Under the pieces are notes generated by a model, which worked only from the letters and a program-made list of their open reading frames with translations, did not search any database and had not been told where the DNA came from. Shown piece by piece: positions 11,850 to 21,656 of a DNA stretch of 64,000 bases. Source of the stretch: Ampelomyces quisqualis (Eukaryota; Ascomycota; Dothideomycetes; Pleosporales; Phaeosphaeriaceae); assembly GCA_018398575.1 (NCBI GenBank), contig JAGTXZ010000010.1, positions 930,001-994,000 of the forward strand, given 5' to 3'. How positions within the stretch are numbered: position 1 is the stretch's first letter; every line of letters begins with the position of its first letter. Both the position numbers and the translations under genes were made by a program.

Positions 11850-13898
11850 CTAGACAGCCTGGGAATTCCATGTTGCCTGTTCCATAACGGTGGTTTCTAG
11901 TAGCGGCAATGAGCATGGTGTTTGCGACAGCCTTTTCAATATGTCCCTATGGTAGGGGAGTAGGAGCTTCAATAACTGCGCAGAATAATCTGCATGACGG
12001 ACAGCAGCCTCAAGCACTGATGCTGTTATGAATGCGCTATCTTCCAGGGAATCGAGTAGGATGTGTATTATATGGTATCTTCTCTCCTTCGCCGCCGCCA
12101 CGACACAAGAATTGCTTCGGTAGTTTTCAGCGTCTTGCTATGTTAAGCGAGTATAAGCCGGGTTTTTTCCCATGAAGAGGGTTTTACAGCAGCCTCGAGT
12201 CCTTCTTCAGGGATAGCTGTCTTGTCTTTTGTATCATTGCGCAGAATCTGTAGTGCTTCCACTCTGCAAAGGCAGTTGCCTGTTGCTACCACAAGTACTG
12301 ATTTTGGAATCTCTTTCGTGGTGTCTTCACATCTGTTCAGCAAAGCAGCGAATACCACGGGCCCCAAACCAGGTGTGCTTCTTGCTGCTGCCATAAGAAC
12401 AATTGGTGATATTGTGATCTGGCCGTACCTCTTTTTGAGCATAATTGCCACCACATCCTCGGATTGGAATTGCACAACTATAGACACCACATATTCGGAG
12501 ATGTAGGTCACAAAATTGGCTTGCATGATCATCGGACACACAGTATCCCCAAGAAAGCAACGTACAGTCTCATTCAGTTTCCTCTCGGTAATTTCTCCGA
12601 TTCCCGAAGGAAACTCTTTTTCTGATCCATCAGTCGATCTCGATACCTTGTACAAGACGCGTTGGAGCAGTGTTTCTGCCTCACTGCCCTCAGTAATACA
12701 CTTTGATATCAGGGCACTGGAACAGTAGCCTGGAGATTTTATGCAAGTATCCGGCAATTTTGCTTCAAGGTCTTGCGAGAGTTTGTCCATTTCAAAATCA
12801 GGTCGAGTGTAAGGGGCATGGTGCGTTGAAAGCACATGGGTGGTGTCGCTGTTATCGTTAGTGTGATGAGGTGAAATGCAGGTCCGTGAAGTCGAATGAT
12901 CATCGGCCTCGAGGCTTGCTCTAGCCAGTAGCATACATCATCTTCCTTGACGTGGCATGCTATTATAGTCTCAAAAGTTCAACTGCAAGGATCTGAGCGT
13001 TCTCCATATTTTGCAGGCAATGATATACGCCGTATAGTGGCCGTCTGACTGCCATCAGATATTAAAGTCGTTGCAACAGATATTCCCATGGCACATGATC
13101 ACCTAGCTGCAATCTGGTTTTTTTCATCTGAATCCATGCCAAGCAAGGCATAAATCTTGTCATGTCGCTACGTGGCTGCCGATAGAGTGCGACAGTTTGT
13201 TTGCACGCGTGGTATTGAGCTCTTCGAGACTTGAGCAGAGTGCATGTCCATCAAGCTCTGTTCTACCGCACTTTAGTACAAACTGATGGACAGCAGCTAC
13301 TTCTTGCAGTATCTAAACAAACAATTCGTCAGTACTCGGACGGAAGGTGAGGAGCGAATAGGACCCACCCATATTCGCTCAAACCACTCGCGTTGAACCA
13401 GCAAAGAAATCGACATATCAATGTGTGCACTTTCAGAACATTCCGCGGAGTTGCTAGCCCCAGCATGTATCATCCCAAGCACATTGTCGCTACCATCTGC
13501 ATCCTCCCTTAGCCAGACCAATACCTGGCCATACTATACATTATTACCATTGACTGAATACGTAGTGTCTTTTCGTTATTATTTTCCGGGTTGATGCGTA
13601 TAGCATCTATACATACGCCTCGTGGAAAGGTACGATCTCGAAGTTACACAAGTGCAGCGTACAAGTTTGGTGTGACACCGGAATAGTCGTTGTCTACAAA
13701 GACTGTTTGAACAAGGTCCGGATTTCCTAGGACATACAACAAAGCTTCGTAGATATCTCGGGATAGCTGCGAACTGTGCAGAGCACATTCGAAGAACTCG
13801 ATACGTTTCTCGTCGTCTTTAGCCTCGCCGAGCAGGAGTCAGAGCAAGCGGATGTGCTCACATCCATTGGCTAAGTTCCGGTATCGATAGGGTGACAT
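11850..13898 (-). pseudogene. Decayed HET-domain gene with C-terminal repeats
   Basis: HET-domain proteins mediate heterokaryon incompatibility and cell death. On the minus strand the start at 13,898 gives SPYRYRNLANGCEHIRLL, followed by an in-frame TGA. Then come family landmarks in order: YEALLYVLGNPDL, VFVDNDYSGVTPNLYAALV with a TAA, FPRGVCIDAIRINPENNNEK, QVLVWLRED after a frame change, SLLVQREWFERIW, an apparent intron near 13.3-13.37 kb, ILQEVAAVHQFV, DKIYALLGMDSDE and HVPWEYLLQRL, each interrupted by stops or shifts. The longest open pieces (12143-12934, 11850-12101) encode degenerate about 30-35 residue repeats of the type LLL..., ITxxVLxAA, as found at the C-terminus of fungal HET/NLR-like proteins (possibly the DUF7104 group). 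At least three stops and one shift make it non-functional as read. Confidence 0.82.
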
Positions 13899-14279
13899 GT
13901 TATTCTGTTTACTTTCAGGATGATTGCTGGTACCTAAGGGAAGGTGGATATGAACGTTCTTCTCGTTGATGGCTAGGTAGACGCGGGGACTGTTGCATAC
14001 AAACACGGCCAGTGAACATACCTTCGCAATGTCCAAGCCATCTTCAATCCAACCACAGATCCTTGCGTCATATTTGAGCCGTGTTATCGGCGGTATGGCT
14101 GTATAGATTTTCGTTGGCAGTGTTACATGGAATGTTGTCAGCTTCACCAGAATGTTCGATCCATATCTACCTTTCACGCCATCTCGATTTTGCTTCAGCC
14201 TCCTTCCATATGATATTCGAGGGATATTTTACTAGTACTACGACACTGATCCATCATTCCCGCCATGAGTAAACAGCCT
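13899..14279. other. Interval between two decayed genes
   Basis: This is the region upstream of the HET pseudogene. An open minus-strand frame continues upstream of its Met to 14,177, but the translation shows no HET-like features and is probably chance. Nothing else was recognised. Confidence 0.4.
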
Positions 14280-15355
14280 GGGACTGTATCTTGCATACCA
14301 CCATGTCAAGGACGAACTCGAAGAATTTGTTCCCAAACGATTCAAAGACCTCTATGCTGAGATATCTCAAAAGTGCGACCTGAATTGATCCACCCGACCC
14401 CTGAATCAAACAATATTCGAAGCATCATGATCGATCTGCCATACGCCACTATCCACGACGTGAACCCATCGTTCCAAGGACCCAGATGGAAACTGTCAGT
14501 GCTTAGCCCTTTCCACATACTACTCGCATTGCACTTATACACGATACGCATCCATCTCTCAAGCAAAAGCTGTCTGGAATCAAGTATACCTAGGCCTACT
14601 GTCGAAATCTAAAAAAAACACAATTCGCAGTCTCCTTGGAGACTTGGTCAGCCTAATCGATTACACAAATATCGACAATCCAGACTGTAGAAGTAAAAGC
14701 ACATTCAAAGGGAAGTTCAGGCGCGACGACACGTGCGAAGATGAAATGAAAAACCATCCCACTTCTAAAATCTTGCGTGAAGAGAATGAGCTTGTCGTGG
14801 GATCTCCGGGGACCGGCCGTCTACTCATGAGGGAGAAGTATATCTCGCCGGACACATGAGTTACCTCCCTGACCACGGATCAAGCAGCAGAGAGAAATTC
14901 CTGCATCGATGGGTATCTAGGCATGAAGATCCAGCGGTATTTGACCCTGATGCTGCTGATCCCAAGCTCGAAGTCGAGGGTTAAATTCTCCGGCATGCAG
15001 ATAATTTGGGTTGGCGAAATGGGCGTGATATCGCCAGCGAGGTGGGTGTGGCCGGAACTAACGAGAAAGTTTTTGTCGAGGCTGGTGGAAAACTACCCAA
15101 TTTGGGCGGGAGCGATCATCTCGAGTGGGGGGTTGGGTGAGGAGATTGTGTGTGGGCTGCATGGTGTGGATAAGGAGTTCGATGAGAGAGAGACGATAAT
15201 TGACAGGGAATGGGATAGGATGCAGAAGGAAGGATGAGGCTGAGAAGGCTGCGTGGCTTAAGATGGAACGGAGGATGCGAGAACAATACCGGGTACAAAG
15301 AGCTCAAGACCTGGTTAAGCCTCACCGACCGGTCTTGTCTTATTTACTTTCCTAA
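14280..15355 (+). pseudogene. Decayed protein-coding gene, family not recognised
   Basis: Protein-like segments occur in succession but in different frames and with stops: LYLAYHHVKDELEEFVPKRF with KDLYAEISQKC (about 14.28-14.39 kb), SKKNTIRSLLGDLVSLIDYT (about 14.61-14.67), KFLHRWVSRHEDPAVFDPDA with ADPKLEVEG (about 14.89-14.98), NGRDIASEVGVAGTNEKVFV then EAGGKLPNLGGSDHLEWG (about 15.02-15.13), and EKAAWLKMERRMREQYRVQR with AQDLVKPHRPVLSYLLS ending in TAA near 15.35 kb. The charged C-terminus and coherent segments argue for a former gene. Frame changes between every segment, beyond what introns explain, argue for decay. No domain was identified. Confidence 0.55.
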
Positions 15356-16670
15356 GTTAGATAACCGCCGTCCGACTCCACTTCGAGAGCGGCTGTATCT
15401 TCGCCACCCTTCGTATGTATGCTATTCGAACGCGTCCTTATACTTCACGTCCAAGCCAATGACCGTCTGATGATGGAGGCTTGAATGTCTTACGATCAGC
15501 CCGACGGAGAACCAGTTGACGATGTACGCCAATCGCCGGCTTAAGTTCCTGGAGCTGTCCAGGGTAGGATAAACCTAGCTCGTTCAACGTTGGGACCATG
15601 TGATGCAAATACGAGGCTTCCCACCACGGTCCACATCTGTCGCTGTGCAGCAAACGTGCATGGGTGAAAATCGTTCGCCACCTGTTTAACGAATCCAATG
15701 CTACCCATGTCCTTGATGTCGTTATGTGTGGACAAGGCGGGTGCACACCTCGGCTGGTCGTCGCTACACCATATTGCTTCTTGTCGGTAGTGTATATATC
15801 TCCTGGGAACTGAGCCGCAATTTTTGCAGGGTGTGACGAAAGCAGACTTTGCCGCCATGCGGAAGTTAGAGGTTCGAGAAGAAGGAAGGAAAATAGGCTA
15901 GGATTAGGACTCTTAAAGCATTACGTAGACGATAATCACAGCGCACTTTGAAAGTCACCGACATGCACTTGACAAATACTGCCGTGTGGCGAGGGAATGT
16001 GCCACTGGCTGAGGTTGCATAGGACTTCCGGTCACTGACAGACTGGTGCATGGTAGCGGTCGCACAGTGCGGAGTGCAGGAATAGATGCAGTGTAATGAA
16101 GTGGAGTGACGACCGGAACAGAAACAAGATGTTGTGCTTGTGTGCGTGCACGTGTTCTCGGAGAACGCCGTTTTCCGTCCACGGACTTTGCTTTGGGATG
16201 GTGCATCGTAAGTTCATGACAGCCACTGCCCCACATCTAGCTGACCCGCACGTGGTGTCTCCTCTCGAAGTGGAGCAGAGTCCCATTGTGTGGCTGTGGC
16301 TCTTGATTGGCCACTGGTTAAAGGCTGTGATGACAACAGTCAGAGATCGAGACTGGAGATAAGAACAAGCTCATGCGATCGCGGAGTAGATGCTGAGAAA
16401 CAGCGTTTGAAGACTCTCGAGTTCTGAAGGGCGTGAAAGGATGACGCGTGCTGATCCGCATGTTGTTGATCTTTCAGGAACTCGTTACTCAACCGCTGCA
16501 GAAGCAAATCTCCACATAAGCAAGCCTCCCAATCAAGAAATTGGCTGCTCCAAAGAGGCAGCTCCTGGCGAATATCACCTCTATCTCTCCATTGTATAAG
16601 AATCTTGGCAGTTTAAAGCACGGTACAAGCAACTTTTCGCGGCCACTGGGAAGATTGCTTGTGTACGTAC
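15356..16670. other. Interval with one weak minus-strand ORF
   Basis: A minus-strand frame at 15541-15858 (105 codons) and another overlapping it at 15438-15746 have protein-like parts (CKNCGSVPRRYIHYRQEAIW; WWEASYLHHMVPTLNELGLS). They are in different frames, so this may be a small eroded gene. I cannot assign it. The rest holds nothing recognisable. Confidence 0.35.
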
Positions 16671-17003
16671 GGAGTATGCAGGCAGGCCACAGCAGAGGTT
16701 ACAACTTACAATGTAGGGCGAGTGACATACGGGAGACGTTATGGCCCACCCCCATAAGAGTAGTTATTACCCACCCACTCGGCCAGAAGAGCCGACCATC
16801 TCAAAAGTGTCTCTACTCCGTAACCACATGCTCAGATTAGTTAGGTGCGAAGCCCTAAAATTGAGGCTTCTAAGAATACTTAACTTCGCTATTGAATTTG
16901 AGCACCCTAACAAAGCTTTTGGTCGAGTTTTTAACACTAGCCAAGGTAGTGTGGGGGTGGGTAAGAAGTTCTCCCGTGACATCCGGGACGTATAATACTC
17001 CGT
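16669..17003. mobile_element. Candidate MITE with mariner-like TA target sites
   Basis: An 11-bp perfect inverted repeat, GTACGGAGTAT at 16667-16677 and ATACTCCGTAC at 16995-17005, brackets about 330 bp without coding potential. If the ends are CGGAGTAT...ATACTCCG, each is flanked by TA, the target duplication of Tc1/mariner elements. Inner sequences show partial inverted similarity (GACATACGGGAG and a CCCACCCCCA word on each side). The match beyond the first 11 bases is weak, so the call stays tentative. Confidence 0.45.
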
Positions 17004-17530
17004 ACATGGCCTGGCGGTCCGACCGAAGTAAGGCCAGCCAATGCTAGAGTCAGGAACTGTGGCTGTGCCATGGCTGTTGTGCCACTTTGCACCCGGCGCT
17101 CCTTCGGCCGCCACTACTAGGCCAACTTTCTCTCTCTCTCGCGAGGAAATATGGTACGGTACGGACAAGATGACTGTGCCCTGGCTTGAAACGTTCCCAG
17201 AGGATCGCAGTGGGCCGCATAGTGTTGTAGGCGTGCAGGGGACGAAGAAGTGTCATTATTGAGATGCTCAGTGATCAGCACTCAACAGCAACCGATCTTG
17301 TTCGAGGAAAGCGTGCGGCATCCGAAAAGTCTCACGCTTAAATGCACTGCATTATTCGCATCTGAGCAGAGCCTGTGCTGGATATGTTCTAACTTCTCCC
17401 GTTTCGACCGCTATCCCGCTCGTGTCCCCGTGCCAGTTCGCGTCCGCTCCTTGCCTCGCCCACCGAAATAACGATGCTACCTCGCCATCGCCAGCGTCAT
17501 CTCGGATCCTGCAACCTTACAGAGTGAAGC
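17004..17530. other. Intergenic interval
   Basis: This is probable upstream and leader sequence of the gene starting at or after 17,531. No separate feature was recognised. Confidence 0.4.
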
Positions 17531-19405
17531 ATGATCAAGGTAAATTCTTCCATGCTCACCATTCATACTGCAAAGACGCGTGCCTGGACGTCGTGGCTTG
17601 CATGGTTTTTGCACGTCTCCCAATGGCATTCGCGAGCCTTCTACACTAAGTCAGCACTGTGCGCCTTGTGGAAGGGGAGTCTGGGGCTACCAGGGTCCTT
17701 CTCCGCGTTTCCAAAGCATTGGGTCGTCTTTGCGATCTGTCCAGCGATATTATTCGACCCTCTTCTTCACCCAATTCCTCCACCTCTGACAGCTCACCCC
17801 TTCTCGGCGTCTTACTGCACTTCCAGGCAGACTGCACACGGCAGCAACTCCGACATCGCCAGACAGCCAACGGAAATCACCACACGCGCTGTACTACCGA
17901 CTGCGGACTCGGATTGTCGGGCTGGAATCACGCTGCGTGATGCGCTTGAACATCTAGCATTAGAAGCTTTTCAAGTGTTCACCCAACCAGGGGCCCAGCC
18001 ATCTACCGCCATCACATGGGACCCACATGGCCCCAGAGCATTCGCGCTACTACAACACCACATTCCATCTGAAAAAGGCCGACTGGTACAACACGACCCG
18101 GTCTTGTCATCCAACCTCGAAAGGGTTCTAACGTGTGAGTATGCCGAGCCGTGTCCACGCCTTCCTGTCACTGTACATGCAACACATGAGCCTGGGCAAC
18201 GGAGGATGATGCGAGCTGGCAAAGAGCACGCATCATCGGAGCCAACACCGACTCGACGTTTTGTGTGCAGCGTCGCAGCCGGCACAGCAACACCAACCAC
18301 ATTCGCATTCTCGCCTTTACCCCTGCCCGACATGGGCCTCACATTTCTACCGCGGCCACAACCATGGCCGAGAAAACGGAGTCGAGCAGCGGCAGACATT
18401 GACGGCGAGCACTCTTGCATGCAAAAGAAGAAACGTAGATTGAGACTCTTCCTTATCACTTCTCGTCTCTCCCCCCAGTTCTCACACCCTGCCACCAACA
18501 TAGTCGACAAGGGCTTCTCCAAGATTGCTGTATGGGCGAAGCAAAGATCTCTTGGACGGAACTTGCTACGGAAGGCAGCAATCTTGAACCACATCCGGCG
18601 GGCAGCTGTTTCCGCTAGGATAGTCGGTGGAGGGTATGAACAAGTACTGGTCGAGCAAGAGGAGCAGAAAGAGCTCGCCATGGCAAGACTGCAATTTAAC
18701 CATGGCAGTGTCGACACCTACACGCGGCCAGTATTGTCACGAAACCCATCAGTGCCTCCAGCCGTGGCTGTCAGATTAGGTGCACGGTTTGTAGTATCGG
18801 GCTCACCGCCTTCTTCTAGAAGTCCTTCGCCCACATCCCCATCACCTCCGCTGGCAGGAACATGCAAAGAATGCGTTCCCGATTATCAGTCGCCCAATGA
18901 GGCCTACGCGTACGCACTACCTCCGGCACAAATACCTAGGCGAGAGTACATACCACTGCCGCCCTCACCACTTGGTCTCTCCAACTACGATGAATTCGAC
19001 ACAGAGGAAAATGTTCCAAATCCCTACTCACATCTTGACGATGAAGACGAATATCCGACCATGCACCTCTTCGATAATGATGAGGGTGAGGATGCAGACA
19101 TTGTGCCCTTTTCCCCGTCAGCCGTCACCTCGACCTCATCATCGACGTTGCAAACAAGAGTCAGGCGTATCATCCAGACCGCGCCAGATATCGCGCAGTC
19201 AAACCTGGACATTCTAGACCATGGTGAACCAGTTCTAGGGGACTACGATCAAGTCCAAGACGGCACAGATACACTGTGGCTCAGCGTCACGTCGTCAGAA
19301 ACCCCCAGTGCTACAACAGGCTCGACTCGACCAGGTTTCAATGCACTCTTCGCCACAGCGCCGTCAAAACGATCCGACTCATTCGCGACATCACCAAACT
19401 TCTGA
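17531..19405 (+). CDS. Unknown protein with basic conserved-looking core
   Basis: This continuous frame has 624 codons. Its first about 100 residues look like translated 5' leader or a mis-joined exon; Met268 (18,332) begins the better-looking part. A basic core at about residues 298-360 (KKKRRLRLFLITSRLSPQFS, then HPATNIVDKGFSKIAVWAKQ, LLRKAAILNHIRRAAVSARI) is helical and charged and looks constrained. The rest is Ser/Pro-rich disorder with short patches such as RREYIPLPPSPLGLSNYDEF and an acidic stretch (HLDDEDEYPTMHLFDNDEGE). It resembles conserved hypothetical proteins of Dothideomycetes; I cannot assign a function. The basic core could bind nucleic acid or chromatin, but that is a guess. 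Open length and composition support a real gene. Confidence 0.7.
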   Translation: MIKVNSSMLTIHTAKTRAWTSWLAWFLHVSQWHSRAFYTKSALCALWKGSLGLPGSFSAFPKHWVVFAICPAILFDPLLHPIPPPLTAHPFSASYCTSRQTAHGSNSDIARQPTEITTRAVLPTADSDCRAGITLRDALEHLALEAFQVFTQPGAQPSTAITWDPHGPRAFALLQHHIPSEKGRLVQHDPVLSSNLERVLTCEYAEPCPRLPVTVHATHEPGQRRMMRAGKEHASSEPTPTRRFVCSVAAGTATPTTFAFSPLPLPDMGLTFLPRPQPWPRKRSRAAADIDGEHSCMQKKKRRLRLFLITSRLSPQFSHPATNIVDKGFSKIAVWAKQRSLGRNLLRKAAILNHIRRAAVSARIVGGGYEQVLVEQEEQKELAMARLQFNHGSVDTYTRPVLSRNPSVPPAVAVRLGARFVVSGSPPSSRSPSPTSPSPPLAGTCKECVPDYQSPNEAYAYALPPAQIPRREYIPLPPSPLGLSNYDEFDTEENVPNPYSHLDDEDEYPTMHLFDNDEGEDADIVPFSPSAVTSTSSSTLQTRVRRIIQTAPDIAQSNLDILDHGEPVLGDYDQVQDGTDTLWLSVTSSETPSATTGSTRPGFNALFATAPSKRSDSFATSPNF

Positions 19406-20539
19406 CCCGCGATGCTCGCAAGACCAACATCACAATCTCACCCAGCATATACGTCAGGTTTCCCCAAATTTGCACCTAGCACAGCTGTATCGCCAAACTT
19501 GCCTTCAACTTCACTTTCACTCAGCACTTGGCCAAACCTCACCCCGACTTCACTTTCTCCAAGAACATGGCCAGACACCCCCACATGATGAGTGCCCTTG
19601 TCGTCCCAGCTCCCAACAACTTGCGCTTCATCCGCAAATCTCATGGCCCCGCTACGTCGCCGAATCGCATGTCTCTCGATGGATCAACCGCTACTGGTAG
19701 CCTCGCTACAGCGTGGCGTCTATCCCCGTCGACGGGGAAAAGAAAACACGTTTGACGAGCGAGCCCGACGGAGTAGCCATGTCGACCAGGCGCGGAAGAG
19801 CAAGAGATGGTGTGTTGGAGCGGTTGCATCGTGATGGATTCTGTTGCACAGCTTACCCGCGCGGAAAGAAAGAAAGTTGTATCGGGATCATGTCGCGGTG
19901 CGTTATAGTAGAGGAGAAACACTAGCGATCCGCCCGTTGCGGCGCAGTAGAAGAGTCGTCGGTTGGCGCTACCAAAGTCTGAAAACGGGACGGGATTTTG
20001 ATTCATCGTTTTGCGGCGCGTGGTGGATTTGCGTTTCTTTCACGCGATGGGGAGGTAGTTATCTATTGTCTAGCTGTGCACAGCACTGAAGTTGAATGTA
20101 TGGAGGGGGAAAAAATGTTCATTGCGGCGTCGGTTGAACATATATATATAATTGTTGAATAGACTATCTATTGTGCAACACGATAGGTAGCTGAGTTCTA
20201 GTACGTTCGTACAAGGGGGGGTAAAAAGTTATTCAATTGATTCATGTTGTTGTGTTCTACAGCTCCTGTTGGAAAGTGGTTCGAATGGCTTCGCACGGAT
20301 CAGATGATCACGTGACGTGATCACGTGATCAGCCTTGGCATCAATCTCGCGATGGGTAATGCCAACAATAAGGGTGATTTGCACGAGAAAACCACGCATG
20401 TACGCCAAACTTATGCAGTTGAATTTCTCGAGCGGTTGAACTGTACTGGCCTTGCAAATCACCTACTTGATTCGTCGCGAAAAAAAAGGACATTTTGAAC
20501 ACATGAAACAATGTGTAAGCTGATCAAACCCGACGAAAA
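19406..20539. other. Convergent 3' interval with E-box pair
   Basis: This lies between the end of the unknown gene (plus) and the end of the OHCU decarboxylase gene (minus). It holds a short TA run near 20,145 and a paired CACGTG motif at 20,305-20,331. Overlapping frames after 19.4 kb are open but lack motifs. Confidence 0.45.
20305..20331. promoter_or_regulatory. Paired TCACGTGA palindromes (E-box/CACGTG)
   Basis: Two perfect 8-bp palindromes TCACGTGA (20308-20315 and 20321-20328) are separated by 5 bp that complete a TGACGT half-site. CACGTG is the core site of bHLH factors such as Cbf1. Its position between two gene 3' ends is unusual for an enhancer. The motif is certain; a role is inference. 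Confidence 0.45.
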
Positions 20540-20796
20540 TCATCGTGATGATTCAAGTTTACCCGCTCGGTTGGCGGCTATATCGCACATGGCCTAGCAG
20601 CCACGCATCAGCCTTGGCACAACTAACTAGATGGGGCTGAAGGTGAGGGGAATGGATGTACTTGAATAGCTTCCAGCCTTTCGGCCTTGATGTCTCCTCT
20701 ATCGATCCTGGCGCGCATGTTTTGCACAATGATGGGGCGCGGACGGGAGTTTACGAATACACTAAGTGGTCAGATTGGCGGGGGAGAAAGGGTAAA

Positions 20797-20832
<36 letters not shown>

Positions 20833-21220
20833 ACACATATCTCAGCCCCGGAAACTTTGCTTCATATTCTCTGTTCAGACTGGATAGGTTCTGGTGGTGT
20901 CCATCTTGGCCGTGCTGCAGTTGGGCTTGTTCTTGGCGGCTTTGTTCACTGTCGACTTTCTTCTCGCCTAGGCGCGGATGACTGCATAGAATGTTGGAAA
21001 GCTTTGCTACGTCTTCTTTCTCGTCGGATGCGGCGAGGGCGCTGAGCTGGCCATGGACAGCGACGATGAGGACGTCGTAGCTGGGGAATGTGGTGGAGCG
21101 CAGGACGGGGAGGGCCAGGGCGTGGAGAGGGGCAGAGGGCTCGAAGAGGATGTCGAGGACAGCGGTGAGCGTTGGGTCGGGGGAGTGGGGGAGGGAGGAG
21201 ATGGGTGGGAGTGTTGTCAT
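20540..21220 (-). CDS. OHCU decarboxylase, urate degradation
   Basis: The enzyme decarboxylates 2-oxo-4-hydroxy-4-carboxy-5-ureidoimidazoline to S-allantoin, the last step of uricase-initiated purine breakdown. Three exons, complement of 20835-21220, 20662-20761 and 20540-20593, give 179 aa, the usual family length. Introns of 73 and 68 bp are GT-AG; the first contains a (CT)n run. Family landmarks are an N-terminal PPISSLPHSPDPTLTAVLDI and LFEPS, SYDVLIVAVHGQL, the catalytic His in CSHPRLGEKK, VDSEQSRQEQA, the NREYEAKFPGLRYVVFVNSR segment spanning intron 1, and RARIDRGDIKAERLEAIQAM with CDIAANRAGKL at the end. No C-terminal peroxisomal SKL is seen (it ends LESSR). The gene diverges from the ADF-H gene. 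Confidence 0.9.
20800..20830. repeat. (GA)n microsatellite in intron
   Basis: About 14 GA/AG dinucleotides on the plus strand lie inside the first intron of the OHCU decarboxylase gene, where they form its pyrimidine-rich part. Confidence 0.9.
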
Positions 21221-21656
21221 TGTGTACTGTGTACTCGGTATGTTTGGTCTTGTTGCTGGTGGTGGACTTGGCCTTGCGAGCGGTACACTAGCAGTCTAGC
21301 ACGCCTAGGCAGTGAGGGACGGCGGTCCACGCTACTGATGCTCCTTCACCCGTCTCCATCGCCCTGGCTGTGCACCCTCTCGCCGTGAGTGCCGGGCGCA
21401 TTGCGCATTGCCGGCGTCACAGCGGCAGTCTCTGCGCGTCTCAGCGCCGCCCCATGGCTCGCGGCGTCACCGAATGACACTCGCGCGACGGAACTCGGAG
21501 AATCCCTGCCACGTGCCCCTAGCCCAGCGCTGGCCTCCCTGGACGGCCGGCAGCGCAGCAGCGCAGCCAACACCACGCGCAGCTCCTCGCCGCTGCACCC
21601 GGTACGGCGTACGGACACTCGACGGGCGCTTCTTGGATGCCGCCCGACACGGCAAC
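21221..21656. promoter_or_regulatory. Divergent 5' region of OHCU decarboxylase and ADF-H genes
   Basis: The two start codons lie 436 bp apart and diverge. The interval must hold both promoters (inference). It is GC-rich and no specific motif was recognised. Long open frames across it on both strands are composition artefacts. Confidence 0.4.

Noticed and set aside
17971..18717. 248-codon minus-strand open frame
   Set aside because: It is the shadow of the 17.5-19.4 kb gene, with Cys-rich random composition.
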